A stretch of DNA of 64,000 bases from Pseudomonadota bacterium. GTDB taxonomy: Bacteria; Pseudomonadota; Alphaproteobacteria; Caulobacterales; Caulobacteraceae. The translations under genes and the position numbers were made by a program. The stretch lies in contig CAUJHW010000146.1 in assembly GCA_963205005.1 (NCBI GenBank), positions 1-64,000 of the forward strand. The letters are read 5' to 3'. Under the pieces are notes generated by a model. The model was not told where the DNA came from. It did no database searches and saw only the letters and a program-made list of their open reading frames with translations. This document shows, piece after piece, positions 37,190 through 46,365 of this stretch. Position 1 is the stretch's first letter. Each line of letters begins with the position of its first letter.

Positions 37190-37621
37190 TCAGCTCGGCC
37201 AGGGTCCTTCCGGCGCGCCACCGGCGGATATCCTCAACAGTCGCGAGACCCGGATCAGCAGCTGTTCCTCCCGGAACGGCTTGCGCAGGTAATCCCGGGC
37301 GCCGAGCCGGAAGCTGCGGACCACGTCGCGGGTGGTGTGGCGCGCGGTCAGCACCATGGTTGGCGTCCGCTCGTGGGCGTCGTTCTCTTGCATGTGCTGC
37401 AGGACCTCGAACCCGTCACGCCCCGGCATGTTCAGGTCCAGCACCATCGCCTCCGGCTGGAACGTCGCCAGCCGGTCCAGCGCCTCGACGCCGTCGCGGG
37501 CCTCTTCGATGTCGGCGCCGCTCGGCTCCAGCCAGCGGACGATCAGTTCGCGGATCGCGGGGTCGTCGTCGACCACGAGAATCCGTCGGGGTGTGGCCTG
37601 GCTAGCCGAAGGCGTGGGCAT
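37190..37621 (-). CDS. Single-domain response regulator
   Basis: A 143-residue protein containing only a receiver domain: [15 protein letters not shown] with the acidic pair, the phospho-acceptor Asp in [12 protein letters not shown], a switch Thr in LTARH, and Lys in YLRKPF. No output domain is present, so it probably relays phosphate or regulates by protein contact, like Caulobacter DivK-type proteins. Its start overlaps the end of the PAS hybrid kinase by 20 bases, so the kinase is the obvious partner. Confidence 0.9.
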   Translation of the reverse strand: MPTPSASQATPRRILVVDDDPAIRELIVRWLEPSGADIEEARDGVEALDRLATFQPEAMVLDLNMPGRDGFEVLQHMQENDAHERTPTMVLTARHTTRDVVRSFRLGARDYLRKPFREEQLLIRVSRLLRISAGGAPEGPWPS

Positions 37622-39692
37622 GGGACTTGGGCTCCGGCTGGACCTGAAGGACGGTGGAGATGGATGTGAGCATGGCGGCTGGCTCGATCGGCTTTCTGAC
37701 CAGGCCGTCGAACAGGGTGATGTCGGCGTTCGCTCCGACGTCGGCTTCGGCGGTGAACGCCAGAACCGGGATGCGGGCGTTGGGTCCGCCGCCTGCGCGC
37801 AGGGCCGAAAGGGCTGCGTGGCCGTCCATGCCGGGCATCCGCAGGTCCATGAGCACCACGTCGATCGGCTGAACGCTCAGTTCAGCCAGGGCCTCGCGGC
37901 CGTCGCTGGCCTGGGTCACCTCCGCGCCGAGGGCGGCCAGCAGGCGCGTGGCGAGTTCCCGGTTCGTGGCGTTGTCGTCCACCACCAGGATGCGTGCGCC
38001 ATCGATGGACAGGGTCGATTCGCCCGCCCGCATGGGTCGTGGCGCATCGCACACCGGGGCGGGCAGGGCGATGCGGAAGGTCGCGCCCTGGCCGGGTGTG
38101 CTGGACAGGGTGACGTCGCCGCCCATCGCCTCGGCGATGCCCCGGGTGATCGCCAGGCCGAGGCCGCTGCCGCCATGGCGCCGGGTCATGGAGCTGTCGG
38201 CCTGCTGGAACCGCTCGAAGACGGTCGCCTGCGCCGCGAGGTCGAGACCCGGCCCGGTGTCGCTGACGTCAAGGGTAAGCCCGTCCAGCGCGGACCAACG
38301 CGCGGACAGACGCACCGAGCCGGTCTCGGTGAATTTCAGGGCGTTGCCGATCAGGTTGACCAGCATCTGGCGCACGCGGTCGCCGTCGACCAGCACCCGC
38401 TCGGGGATATCACCCTGCGGCTCGAACGCCAGGGTCAGCCCCTTTTCTTCCGCCTGCTCGGTGAACAGCGAGAGGGTCTCCTCGCAGGCGGCGCGAATGG
38501 CCGTCGCGGCGGGGCGGAGTTCGTACTTCCCCGCTTCGATCCGCGAGAAGTCGAGGATGTCATTGACCAGCGCCAGCAGGCCACGGCCTGCGCCGGTGAT
38601 GCGGCTGGCGTATTGGGTCGCGACCGGCGAAAGGTCCGGCAACTGTTCCAGCAGCCGGGAGAAGCCCAGGACCGCGGTCAGGGGCGTGCGGATCTCGTGG
38701 CTCATGTTGGCGAGGAACTGCGTCTTGGCCTCGGCCGCCGCCTCGGCCGCGGCGTGGGCTGCCCGGAGCGCCGCGGTCTGGGCGACCTCCAGGGTCACGT
38801 CGCGGACGATGTCCATGAACCCGACCGGCTCGGCCGTCCGGGGATCCCGCATCAGGCTGGCCCGCGACTCCATCCACAGCACCTGACCTGTCGCGCCGTG
38901 CCGGGTCCGCCAGCGGATCGTCTGGCTGGGTCTTCCGCGGAGCAGGGATTCAAAGTTGCGCAGGGCCTTCTGCGCGTCGTCCTTGTGCATGGCGTGTGAG
39001 AACGCCTGACCGACGATCCTGGACGGGTCCCAGCCCGCGCCCTGCACCGAGGGGCTGATGTAGCGGACCACGCCGTCCAAGTCGGCCACGACGATGATAT
39101 CGGAGGTGTGTTCGGCGATCAGCCGATAGCGTTCCTCGCTGGCCCGTTCAGCTGCCTGGGCTTCGACCCGCGAACTGAGGTCCTGGATCTGGGCGATACT
39201 GTGCAGCGGCGTCCCGTCAGGGCCGCGGAGCAGGGACACGCTCAGCGCCACCCAGACATGGGAGCCATCCGGTCGGATGTAGCGTTTGTCTTCCTCGAAG
39301 GACTCGACGTCGCCGGCCGCCAGACGACGGACGTTTTCCAGACCCTCCGACAGGTCATCCGGATGGGTGATGTCCTGGAAGGACAGGCCCAGAAGCTCGG
39401 CTTCCGTTCGGCCAGTGATCTGGGCGAAGGCGAGATTGACCCGCTCGAAGCGGCCCCCGGGCGCAACGATGGCCATGCCGATCGCCGCGTGGCGGAAGGC
39501 CGACTCGAACAGGTCGTCCCGCGGGCAGGTCGCCAGCCGCGAGCAGTCCGGGCTGAAGGCCAGGAACGGGTCGTTGGTCACGGTCAACTCGGCGAACCTC
39601 GACGTCTGGCGGTCCCTCGGGCCGCATTCCGGCCGACCCACGGGACCGGGGCATTTCGCGTCAAGTTTCAGGGAACCCGCGGCGCGGGTCAT
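37602..39692 (-). CDS. Soluble PAS-PAS hybrid histidine kinase
   Basis: A 696-residue kinase with no membrane segment. Two PAS domains come first ([19 protein letters not shown] to ITHPDD, then [19 protein letters not shown]), each with a PAC strand region. HisKA follows with [20 protein letters not shown], HATPase with NALKFTE, DTGPGLD and [12 protein letters not shown], and a C-terminal receiver with [12 protein letters not shown]. The ligand is not predictable from sequence. It is coupled to the single-domain regulator downstream. AGAGG stands seven bases before the ATG. Confidence 0.9.
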   Translation of the reverse strand: MTRAAGSLKLDAKCPGPVGRPECGPRDRQTSRFAELTVTNDPFLAFSPDCSRLATCPRDDLFESAFRHAAIGMAIVAPGGRFERVNLAFAQITGRTEAELLGLSFQDITHPDDLSEGLENVRRLAAGDVESFEEDKRYIRPDGSHVWVALSVSLLRGPDGTPLHSIAQIQDLSSRVEAQAAERASEERYRLIAEHTSDIIVVADLDGVVRYISPSVQGAGWDPSRIVGQAFSHAMHKDDAQKALRNFESLLRGRPSQTIRWRTRHGATGQVLWMESRASLMRDPRTAEPVGFMDIVRDVTLEVAQTAALRAAHAAAEAAAEAKTQFLANMSHEIRTPLTAVLGFSRLLEQLPDLSPVATQYASRITGAGRGLLALVNDILDFSRIEAGKYELRPAATAIRAACEETLSLFTEQAEEKGLTLAFEPQGDIPERVLVDGDRVRQMLVNLIGNALKFTETGSVRLSARWSALDGLTLDVSDTGPGLDLAAQATVFERFQQADSSMTRRHGGSGLGLAITRGIAEAMGGDVTLSSTPGQGATFRIALPAPVCDAPRPMRAGESTLSIDGARILVVDDNATNRELATRLLAALGAEVTQASDGREALAELSVQPIDVVLMDLRMPGMDGHAALSALRAGGGPNARIPVLAFTAEADVGANADITLFDGLVRKPIEPAAMLTSISTVLQVQPEPKSHAHAFG

Positions 39693-39778
39693 CGGTACCT
39701 CTACCTAGGTGCGAAACCGGACGACGGCCTTGTGGCAGGCGGGCAGAAGCGCCTTGCACACCGGTCTGTCGGCGTCGC

Positions 39779-39837
39779 CAGCGTTACGTTACGCCAAGGG
39801 TGTGGACCTGGGTCGGGAATCATGTTGCGTAACGCTG
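39779..39837. repeat. Ten-base inverted repeat in a divergent control region
   Basis: CAGCGTTACG (39779-39788) and CGTAACGCTG (39828-39837) are perfect inverted copies with 39 bases between. The left arm continues as TTACGCC, giving a GTTACGTTACG tandem. It lies between the PAS hybrid kinase and the 59-residue gene, 22 bases before the latter's ATG. Confidence 0.6.
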
Positions 39838-39858
39838 TTGGGCGAACTGAGAGCTTGT

Positions 39859-40038
39859 ATGGCCCTGTATCAACTGTATTTCCTGACTCCGGCGGGCAAG
39901 ATGCTCCGGCGCGAGTCCATCGAGGCGTCGACGCACGATGAGGCCCTGGCCCGGGTGAAGCCTGACCCCCGTTCCATTGTCGAACTCTGGCTGGGCGGCG
40001 AACTCGTCCACCGCGCAACACCGACCGCAGAGAGCTAG
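39859..40038 (+). CDS. Hypothetical 59-residue protein
   Basis: A short protein beginning MALYQLYFLTPAGKMLRRES and ending in a WLGGELVHRATP strand. The pattern suggests a small beta-alpha-beta unit, and I do not recognise a family. The ATG follows a weak GAGAG. Divergent position from the PAS kinase and the inverted repeat between them suggest a regulated gene. An upstream-extended frame to 39709 has no support. Confidence 0.5.
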   Translation: MALYQLYFLTPAGKMLRRESIEASTHDEALARVKPDPRSIVELWLGGELVHRATPTAES

Positions 40039-40132
40039 GGCGCGATCCGGCAAAGGATGATCCTGTGCCTGCGGGCCATCGACGGCCTGCGGGGCGTGCC
40101 GGAAGCGGACTGACGCAGCCGGCGGGCCGGAA

Positions 40133-41320
40133 CTAGGCCGGCGCGGTTCCGCTGTCGCGCAGCAGAACGCCGGACCCGTACAGCGCCGCAATGTCGTCCG
40201 AGCCCCGGCCCAGCCAATCGGCCAGCACCGCCTCATTGTGCTCGCCGCGATGCGGAGCGGGGCCCCTGACCTCGCTGGTTGCGTCGGAGTAGCGGTAGGG
40301 CGACTGCGGGATCGGCCGGGTTCCGCCGGCGCGGTCGTCCACCTGGGCGATGGAGCCGCGGGCTTTCACCGTGGGCTGGTCCTGCATCCGAGCGCCGGGG
40401 CGCACCTGGCCCCAGGCGATGTTCATCTTCGCCATGGCGGCTTCGACCGCGTCCCAGTCGGCAAGGGCGGCCAGAATGGTGCGCACCGTCTCGCGGCGCA
40501 CCCGGATCTTCTCGTCCAGGGGGGTGTCGGCGCCCGTCGGGTCGGCGACGGCAAGATCGGCGGTCAGCCGCTTCCACAGGTGACGGAAGTCGGCGGAGAT
40601 CAGGATCGCCCCGGCGCCGGTTTCCCAGACATCGTTGGGCAGGCCCATGGTCGCCTCGGAATCTTCCAGCTCGTAGTGGATCTGGTCGTCGGTCACGAGC
40701 GTGGCGTCGATCATGGCGATGTCGATGTGCTGGCCGAGGCCGGTCCGCTCGCGCAGGATCACCGCCGCCAGCGTCGCCACCAGCCCGTGCAGGGAGGCGT
40801 TGGTGTCGGCCACCGACAGGGGAATCTCGCGGTGGCCACCCTCCTCGGCGCGGCGCGCGCCCCGGTGCAGCAGGCCCGCCTCGGCATGGATGATCGGCGC
40901 ATAGGCCGGACGGCGCGATTCCGGCCCGCCCTGGCCGAAGCCCGAGATCGACAGCATGATCAGCCGGGGATTGGCCGCCTTGAGGACGTCGTACCCAAGC
41001 CCCAGACGGGGCATCACGTCGGGCCGGAAGTTCTCGATCAGGATGTCGGCGTGGCGCACCAGGTCCAGCACCAGCTCGCGGGCGCCGGGGGCCCGCAGGT
41101 CGAGGCAGATGTTCTGCTTGCCGGCGTTCTGCTGATGGTAGTAGCCGGGCACCCCGCCGACCACCTTGCCCCATAGGCGGGTGACGTCGCCTTCCGGCGG
41201 CTCCACCTTGACCACCTCGGCGCCCAGGTCGCAAAGCATCCGGCCGGCGAACGGTCCGGCCAGCACCCGCGAGAAGTCGAGCACCTTAAGCCCGGCCAGC
41301 GGACTTGGCGGCGGTGTCAT
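40133..41320 (-). CDS. CaiB/BaiF-family (class III) CoA-transferase
   Basis: A 395-residue enzyme of the formyl-CoA transferase superfamily. It begins PLAGLKVLDFSRVLAGPFAG, the family's first strand, followed by LGAEVVKVEPPEGD, NAGKQNICLDL, and VADTNASLHGLVATLAAV, which holds the catalytic aspartate. GQHIDIAMIDATL follows. The substrate pair is unknown. It lies 25 bases after the quinone-oxidoreductase-like gene and is probably in the same operon, suggesting acyl-CoA catabolism. Confidence 0.9.
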   Translation of the reverse strand: MTPPPSPLAGLKVLDFSRVLAGPFAGRMLCDLGAEVVKVEPPEGDVTRLWGKVVGGVPGYYHQQNAGKQNICLDLRAPGARELVLDLVRHADILIENFRPDVMPRLGLGYDVLKAANPRLIMLSISGFGQGGPESRRPAYAPIIHAEAGLLHRGARRAEEGGHREIPLSVADTNASLHGLVATLAAVILRERTGLGQHIDIAMIDATLVTDDQIHYELEDSEATMGLPNDVWETGAGAILISADFRHLWKRLTADLAVADPTGADTPLDEKIRVRRETVRTILAALADWDAVEAAMAKMNIAWGQVRPGARMQDQPTVKARGSIAQVDDRAGGTRPIPQSPYRYSDATSEVRGPAPHRGEHNEAVLADWLGRGSDDIAALYGSGVLLRDSGTAPA

Positions 41321-41345
41321 GCTCGCGGGCTCCAGCGGACCGGCC

Positions 41346-42347
41346 TCAGTCGACCGTGATCACCACCTTGCCCAGCGCCTTGCGGCTGGCCAGGTGGGTG
41401 ATGGCGTCGGCGCCGCGTTCCAGCGGGAAGCGTTCGGAGACGAAGGGCTTGATCTTGCCCTGCGCATACATCTCCAGCAGGTCGGCGACGTTCTTCTGGT
41501 GCTTTTCCGGGTTCTTGGCGACCCAGCCGCCCCAGAACACGCCGACGATCTGGCAGCCCTTGAGGAGCGCCAGGTTGAGCGGCACCTTCGGGATCTCGCC
41601 GGCCGCGAAGCCGACCACCAGATAGGTCCCCTCCCAGGCGATCGAGCGCAGCGCCGGTTCGGCATAGGCGTCGCCGATCGGGTCGTAGATCACGTCGGCG
41701 CCGTTCGGGCCGCAGGCGTCCTTGAACAGGGTCGCCAGCGCCTTCTGGCCGTCCCGGTCGAACGGACCCTTCGGATAGACCACGCCGGCGTCGGCGCCGT
41801 GCTTGAGGCAGAGGTCGACCTTCTCCTGGCTGGAGCAGGCGGCGATCACCCGGGCGCCCATGGCCTTGCCCAGCTCCACCGCCGCCAGACCGACCCCGCC
41901 GGCCGCGCCCAGCACCAGCAGGGTCTGGCCGGGCTTGAGGTCGGCGCGCGCGTCCAGGGCGTGCCAGCTGGTGCCGTAGGTCATGATGAAGGCGGCCGCC
42001 TCATCGAAGGGCATGGCGTCGGGGATCTTCACCAGCCGGTGGGCTTCCAGCGCCAGCTCCTGGGCCATGCCGCCCCAGCCGGTGTTGCCCAGCACCCGGT
42101 CGCCCGGCTTCACATTGGTGACGCCCTCGCCGACCGACTTGACGATGCCGGAGATCTCGCCGCCCGGCGCGAAGGGGCGGGAAGGCTTGAACTGGTACTT
42201 GTCCTCGATGATCAGCACGTCGGGGAAATTGACCCCAACGGCCTTGACCGACACCACCGCGAAGCCCGGCTTGGCCTCGGGCGAAGGCAGTTCGTCGAGG
42301 ACCAGGGTTTCGGGGCCGCCGACGGCCTTGCTCAACAGCGCTTTCAT
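41346..42347 (-). CDS. NADPH:quinone oxidoreductase-family protein
   Basis: A 333-residue zinc-independent medium-chain dehydrogenase: VVSVKAVGVNFPDVLIIED, RPFAPGGEISGIVKSVGEGV, the substrate-domain YGTSWHALDARADLK and the nucleotide loop LLVLGAAGGVGLAAVELGKA. The structural-zinc cysteines of alcohol dehydrogenases are absent, which fits quinone reductases and enoyl reductases. GERF-type C-terminal text (FPLERGADAITHLASRKALG) completes the family pattern. It heads a two-gene operon with the CoA-transferase and is divergent from rlmN. Confidence 0.9.
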   Translation of the reverse strand: MKALLSKAVGGPETLVLDELPSPEAKPGFAVVSVKAVGVNFPDVLIIEDKYQFKPSRPFAPGGEISGIVKSVGEGVTNVKPGDRVLGNTGWGGMAQELALEAHRLVKIPDAMPFDEAAAFIMTYGTSWHALDARADLKPGQTLLVLGAAGGVGLAAVELGKAMGARVIAACSSQEKVDLCLKHGADAGVVYPKGPFDRDGQKALATLFKDACGPNGADVIYDPIGDAYAEPALRSIAWEGTYLVVGFAAGEIPKVPLNLALLKGCQIVGVFWGGWVAKNPEKHQKNVADLLEMYAQGKIKPFVSERFPLERGADAITHLASRKALGKVVITVD

Positions 42348-42442
42348 CGACGTCTCTCTCCCGGCAGGTGGTTCTTTAAAGGTTGGGCGCGGACCCTAGC
42401 CCGGCCGAACGGATGTTTGAAGCCTGCCTTCGCGGCAGGGAT

Positions 42443-42471
42443 TTGGCGGCAGGGTCTCCTTCCCCTATATT
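42443..42471 (+). promoter_or_regulatory. rlmN promoter
   Basis: TTGGCG (42443-42448) and TATATT (42466-42471) are 17 bases apart; read in Caulobacter terms, TTGGCGG-N14-CCTATATT. Predicted initiation near 42478 falls after the earlier ATGs of the frame and so decides the rlmN start. Confidence 0.65.
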
Positions 42472-42499
42472 GTCCACCTTCCAGACAGGGATATCCGAC

Positions 42500-43657
42500 T
42501 TGGGCGTGACCCTCGACCTCAGCCGCGCGCCGGCCAAGCCTGTTGCGCCGCCCAACCTCACCGGCCTCAGCCGGCCCGAGCTGGCGGCCGCGCTGGTCGA
42601 CGCCGGCGTCGTGCCCGAGGGCAAGGCGAAGATGCGCGCCAGCCAGCTCTGGCGCTGGATCCATCACTACGGCGTCACCGACTTCGCCCAGATGACCGAC
42701 GTGGCCAAGGAGACCCGCGCGGCGCTCTCCGCCACCTTCAGCCTAGCCCGCCCGCACATCGTCGAGCGCCAGGTGTCGAAGGACGGCACGCGCAAGTACC
42801 TGATCCGCATGGGTCCCGGCATCGAGGTCGAGACCGTCTACATTCCCGACGTGGGCCGGGCCGGCGCGCTTTGCGTGAGCTCGCAGGTCGGCTGCACGCT
42901 CAACTGCACGTTCTGCCACACCGGCACCCAGGCCCTGGTGCGCAACCTGACCGCCGCCGAGATCGTGGCCCAGGTCCAGGTCGCCCGCGACGACCTCGAG
43001 GAATGGCCTTCGCCCAAGGAAGACCGCAAGCTCACCAACATCGTCTTCATGGGCATGGGCGAGCCGCTCTACAATCTCGACAACGTCGCCACCGCCATCG
43101 ACATCATCTCCGACAACGAAGGCATCGCCATTTCGCGGCGGCGGATAACGGTGTCCACCTCGGGTGTCGTGCCTCAGCTGCAGGCCCTGGGCGAGAAGAC
43201 CCGCGCCGGCCTGGCCATCTCGCTGCACGCCACCAATGACGAGCTGCGGGAAAAGCTGGTCCCGCTGAACCGGAAGTATCCGCTGGCCGAGCTGATGGAC
43301 GGCATCCGCGCCTATCCGGGCCTGTCCAACGCCAACCGGGTGACCTTCGAGTATGTGATGCTCAAGGGCGTCAACGACAGTCCGGCCGAGGCCAAGGCCC
43401 TGGTCCAGCTGCTCAAGGGCATTCCGGCCAAGATCAACCTGATCCCGTTCAATCCCTGGCCGGGCTCGGGCTACGAGTGCTCGTCGTGGTCGACCATCGA
43501 GGCGTTCGCGGCGATCCTGAACCGCGGCGGCTACGCCTCGCCGATCCGCACGCCGCGGGGCCGCGATATCCTGGCGGCCTGCGGCCAGCTCAAGAGCGAG
43601 AGCGAGAAGGTCCGCGCCAGCGCCCGCCGCAAGATCGCCGACACGCCGGACGCCTGA
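42500..43657 (+). CDS. rlmN: Dual-specificity 23S rRNA/tRNA adenine-C2 methyltransferase RlmN
   Basis: About 385 residues. This radical-SAM enzyme makes m2A2503 in 23S rRNA and m2A37 in some tRNAs. The [4Fe-4S] motif is in [15 protein letters not shown], and a second block [17 protein letters not shown] and the ISLHATND strand match. The C-terminal catalytic Cys is in GYECSSWST or DILAACGQL, the latter being the usual position. The N-terminal [18 protein letters not shown] and [12 protein letters not shown] are typical. The TTG start follows AGGGA (42486-42490) and a well-placed promoter; ATGs at 42383 and 42413 lie upstream of that promoter's start site. Confidence 0.93.
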   Translation: MGVTLDLSRAPAKPVAPPNLTGLSRPELAAALVDAGVVPEGKAKMRASQLWRWIHHYGVTDFAQMTDVAKETRAALSATFSLARPHIVERQVSKDGTRKYLIRMGPGIEVETVYIPDVGRAGALCVSSQVGCTLNCTFCHTGTQALVRNLTAAEIVAQVQVARDDLEEWPSPKEDRKLTNIVFMGMGEPLYNLDNVATAIDIISDNEGIAISRRRITVSTSGVVPQLQALGEKTRAGLAISLHATNDELREKLVPLNRKYPLAELMDGIRAYPGLSNANRVTFEYVMLKGVNDSPAEAKALVQLLKGIPAKINLIPFNPWPGSGYECSSWSTIEAFAAILNRGGYASPIRTPRGRDILAACGQLKSESEKVRASARRKIADTPDA

Positions 43658-43717
43658 CCTCCCCGGCGCGCCCCCGTTTGTGCTAACGCTTCGCCCTCAA
43701 GACCGGGGACTGAACGA

Positions 43718-44137
43718 ATGCCGACACCCTCGCCTGAGATCCAGGCCTTCGCCGCCGGGTTCCCGGTGTTCCTCGCCCACGCCGGCGTCACCGTCGTCAT
43801 CCTGATCCTGGCCGCGGCGCTCTATGTGCTGCTGACGCCGCACAAGGAGATCACCCTCATCCGCGAGGGCAACACCGCCGCAGCCCTGTCGCTGGGTGGG
43901 GTGCTGGTCGGCCTGGCCATTCCGCTGGCGGCCTCGCTGAAGGCCTCCACCAATGTGATCGAGATCGGCCTCTGGGGCGCGGTGACCGTGGTGGTCCAGC
44001 TGCTGGTGTTCCGGCTGGTGGACCTGCTGCTGCGCGGCCTGCCCCGGCGGATCCAGGAGGGCGAGATCTCGGCCGCCGCCCTGCTCGTGGGGGCCAAGCT
44101 CGCCACCGCCCTCGTGATCGCGGCCGCGCGCAGCTGA
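43718..44137 (+). CDS. DUF350 membrane protein
   Basis: A 139-residue inner-membrane protein with four hydrophobic segments. LAHAGVTVVILILAAALYVL starts the first, and the DUF350-type text KEITLIREGNTAAALSLGGVL lies between the first two helices, followed by GAKLATALVIAAA at the end. DUF350 proteins are of unknown function, often near phage-shock or glutathionylspermidine-like genes. Here it precedes an exported protease by 17 bases. Confidence 0.85.
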   Translation: MPTPSPEIQAFAAGFPVFLAHAGVTVVILILAAALYVLLTPHKEITLIREGNTAAALSLGGVLVGLAIPLAASLKASTNVIEIGLWGAVTVVVQLLVFRLVDLLLRGLPRRIQEGEISAAALLVGAKLATALVIAAARS

Positions 44138-44154
44138 CATGACGGCGCCCTGAG

Positions 44155-44985
44155 ATGCGTTTCCCGCGGCTGCCGGACTGGGTGGTCTATGCGGCGATCG
44201 TGGTCGTGCTGCTGTTCGCGGCGCTGGGCCGCGACGAGCGCACCGACGCGCCCCCGCCGCCGCCACGCAGCAGCGACCCGCTGGGCGAGGCCCTGGGCCC
44301 GGCGTCGCCGTTCGATCCGGCCGTGGTGGTCGATGTGCCGTCCAAGGCCGGTCCCGCCGCCGGCACCGCCTTCTCCATCGCCCGGTCCGGCGTCTGGCTC
44401 ACCGCCCGCCATGTCGTCGAAGGCTGCAAGCGGGTGGCCATCGTCGTCGGGCCGGGGACTGGCGTGGCGGTGAACGTCCGCATCGATCCGAACGGGGAGG
44501 CGGCCCTGCTCTACACGGAGGGTGGGGCGACGCCGCTGCCGATGGCGCTGGCCGAGCCGCTGCGGCGCGGCCAGCGGGCCTTCCACCCGGGCTTCCCGCA
44601 GGGCGAGCCGGGCGAGGCCAGCTCCCGCCTGCTCGGGCGCGAGAACCTGGTGGTGCGCGGCCACGGCGCGCGCACCGAGCCGGTGCTGGTCTGGGCCGAG
44701 ACCGGACGGACAGAGGGGCTGGAGGGCACGCTGGGCGGACTGTCGGGTGCGCCGGCGCTGGACGCCCAGGGCCGGGTGCTGGGCGTTACCATCGCCGAGA
44801 GCCCCCGCCGCGGCCGGATCTACACCACCGCGCCGGAGGTGGTCCGCGCGACGATCGCCGCCAGCGGCCGCCGCGCCGACGTGGGCGTGACCGGCGAGTC
44901 GATCACTCCGCAGAACTACTTCTACGTCGCCGACGACCTGCGCCGCGAACTGCAGGTGGCCCAGGTCGTCTGTCTGGACAACTAG
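44155..44985 (+). CDS. Membrane-anchored trypsin-like serine protease
   Basis: A 276-residue protein with one N-terminal membrane anchor (VVYAAIVVVLLFAALG), a proline-rich linker (DAPPPPPRSS) and a chymotrypsin/HtrA-like domain. The catalytic His is in LTARHVVEGC and the Ser in LGGLSGAPALDAQGRVLGV. Where HtrA-type enzymes have Asp in D-L-A-L-L, this copy has E-A-A-L-L, so the triad aspartate seems replaced by glutamate or lost. There is no PDZ domain. It likely works in the periplasm with the DUF350 partner. Its stop overlaps that of the convergent AmpG-like gene. Confidence 0.78.
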   Translation: MRFPRLPDWVVYAAIVVVLLFAALGRDERTDAPPPPPRSSDPLGEALGPASPFDPAVVVDVPSKAGPAAGTAFSIARSGVWLTARHVVEGCKRVAIVVGPGTGVAVNVRIDPNGEAALLYTEGGATPLPMALAEPLRRGQRAFHPGFPQGEPGEASSRLLGRENLVVRGHGARTEPVLVWAETGRTEGLEGTLGGLSGAPALDAQGRVLGVTIAESPRRGRIYTTAPEVVRATIAASGRRADVGVTGESITPQNYFYVADDLRRELQVAQVVCLDN

Positions 44986-46325
44986 GCCGGGGCCGCCGTG
45001 CGCGCAGGCCGGCTCAGTCGGGCCAGCAGCAGGACCAGCAGGATCGGCGGGATGGCGGTGAGGCCGGTGCCGACCCACGCCACGGTGTAGGCGCCCATCA
45101 GGCCATGGGTCTGGGCCAGACCTTCCACCACGGCGCCCGAGAAGCCCTTCAGGAACTTGCCCAGGAACGCGTAGGTCGACGACAGAAGGGCGTACTGGGT
45201 CGCGGTGTAGCCGAGCCCGGTCAGGCTCGACATGTAGGCCACCAGCGCCACGCCGGCGAAGGCCTGGGCGAAGTTGTCGAGCGCCATGACGGCGGTGAAC
45301 AGGCTGATGTCCGGTGAAATCGTCAGCAGCGCGAAGGCCGCGGTGCCCAGACCCTGCAGGACCGACCCCACGATCAGGGTCGGAAACAGGCCGAAGCGCA
45401 GGGCGAAGATCCCAGATATGGCGATGCCGGCGAAGGCGCCCGGCAGCCCCGTCGCCGCCCGCACCACGGCCACCGTGTCCTTGGTCAGCCCCAGGTCGTG
45501 ATAGAAGGGGTTGTACATGGGCCCCATCAGGAAGTCGGGCAGGCGGTAGGCGGCGATGGTGGCCAGCATCAGCAGGCCCAGCGCCTTGTGGGTCCTGAAG
45601 AAGTCCACGAACGGGCCGACCACCGCATCGAAGAATCCGCGTGGCGTCCACAGGGGCGCCTTGCCCTGCATGACCTCGTCGGCGCGGGTGGGCTCGAAGG
45701 CGAACAGGCTCGCCGCCACCCCGATCCCCATCAGCACCGCCATGGCGACATAGGAGGCCGGCCAGCCGAAATGCGACGCGCCGGCGATGATCGCGGCGTC
45801 GGCGACCAGGATCGCCACCCGGTAGCCCAGCTGGGCGGCGGACGACAGGAGCCCCATCTCGTCGGCGCCGTCGGCGGCCTCGATGCGCCAGGCGTCGATC
45901 ACGATGTCCTGGGTCGCCGAGGCGAAGGCCACCATCACCGCGAACGCGCCGATCGCAGTGAGCCCGCCCCCCGGCCCAACCAGCGCCATGCCGAGGAGCC
46001 CGGCGGCGACCACGACCTGCGACAGCAGCATCCAGCCCCGGCGCCGGCCCAGCCGGCCCAGCAGCGGCACATCCACCCGGTCGACGATCGGCGCCCAGAA
46101 AGGCTTGAGCACATAGGCCATGCCCACCCAGGAGATGAAGCCGATGACCTTGAGGCTCGTGCCCTCGTCGCGCAGCCAGTAGCCGAGCGTGTTCTGGGTC
46201 AGCAGGAAGGGCAGGCCCGAGGCGAATCCGAGCGCCAGCATCAGCGCCACCTTCGGCTGGCGCAGCGATCGCACCACGTCCATGGCGGAGCGCTTCTTCC
46301 GCGGCTCGGCGGGCTTGTCGGTCAT
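44982..46325 (-). CDS. AmpG-like MFS permease
   Basis: A 447-residue membrane protein with about twelve helices. MLALGFASGLPFLLTQNTLGYWLRDEGTSL is the AmpG/PAT-family entry region (given as landmarks GFASGLPFLL and YWLRDEG), followed by KPFWAPIVDRVDVP and GRRRGWMLLSQ. AmpG imports anhydro-muropeptides for cell-wall recycling and indirectly for beta-lactamase induction. Some PAT members carry acetyl-CoA instead, so substrate is uncertain. It is monocistronic, with the hybrid kinase 41 bases upstream on the same strand. Confidence 0.85.
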   Translation of the reverse strand: MTDKPAEPRKKRSAMDVVRSLRQPKVALMLALGFASGLPFLLTQNTLGYWLRDEGTSLKVIGFISWVGMAYVLKPFWAPIVDRVDVPLLGRLGRRRGWMLLSQVVVAAGLLGMALVGPGGGLTAIGAFAVMVAFASATQDIVIDAWRIEAADGADEMGLLSSAAQLGYRVAILVADAAIIAGASHFGWPASYVAMAVLMGIGVAASLFAFEPTRADEVMQGKAPLWTPRGFFDAVVGPFVDFFRTHKALGLLMLATIAAYRLPDFLMGPMYNPFYHDLGLTKDTVAVVRAATGLPGAFAGIAISGIFALRFGLFPTLIVGSVLQGLGTAAFALLTISPDISLFTAVMALDNFAQAFAGVALVAYMSSLTGLGYTATQYALLSSTYAFLGKFLKGFSGAVVEGLAQTHGLMGAYTVAWVGTGLTAIPPILLVLLLARLSRPARTAAPA

Positions 46326-46365
46326 TGGCGGCGTCTCCGGGGCAGCCTGCCCCGCGGCCGCCCGA

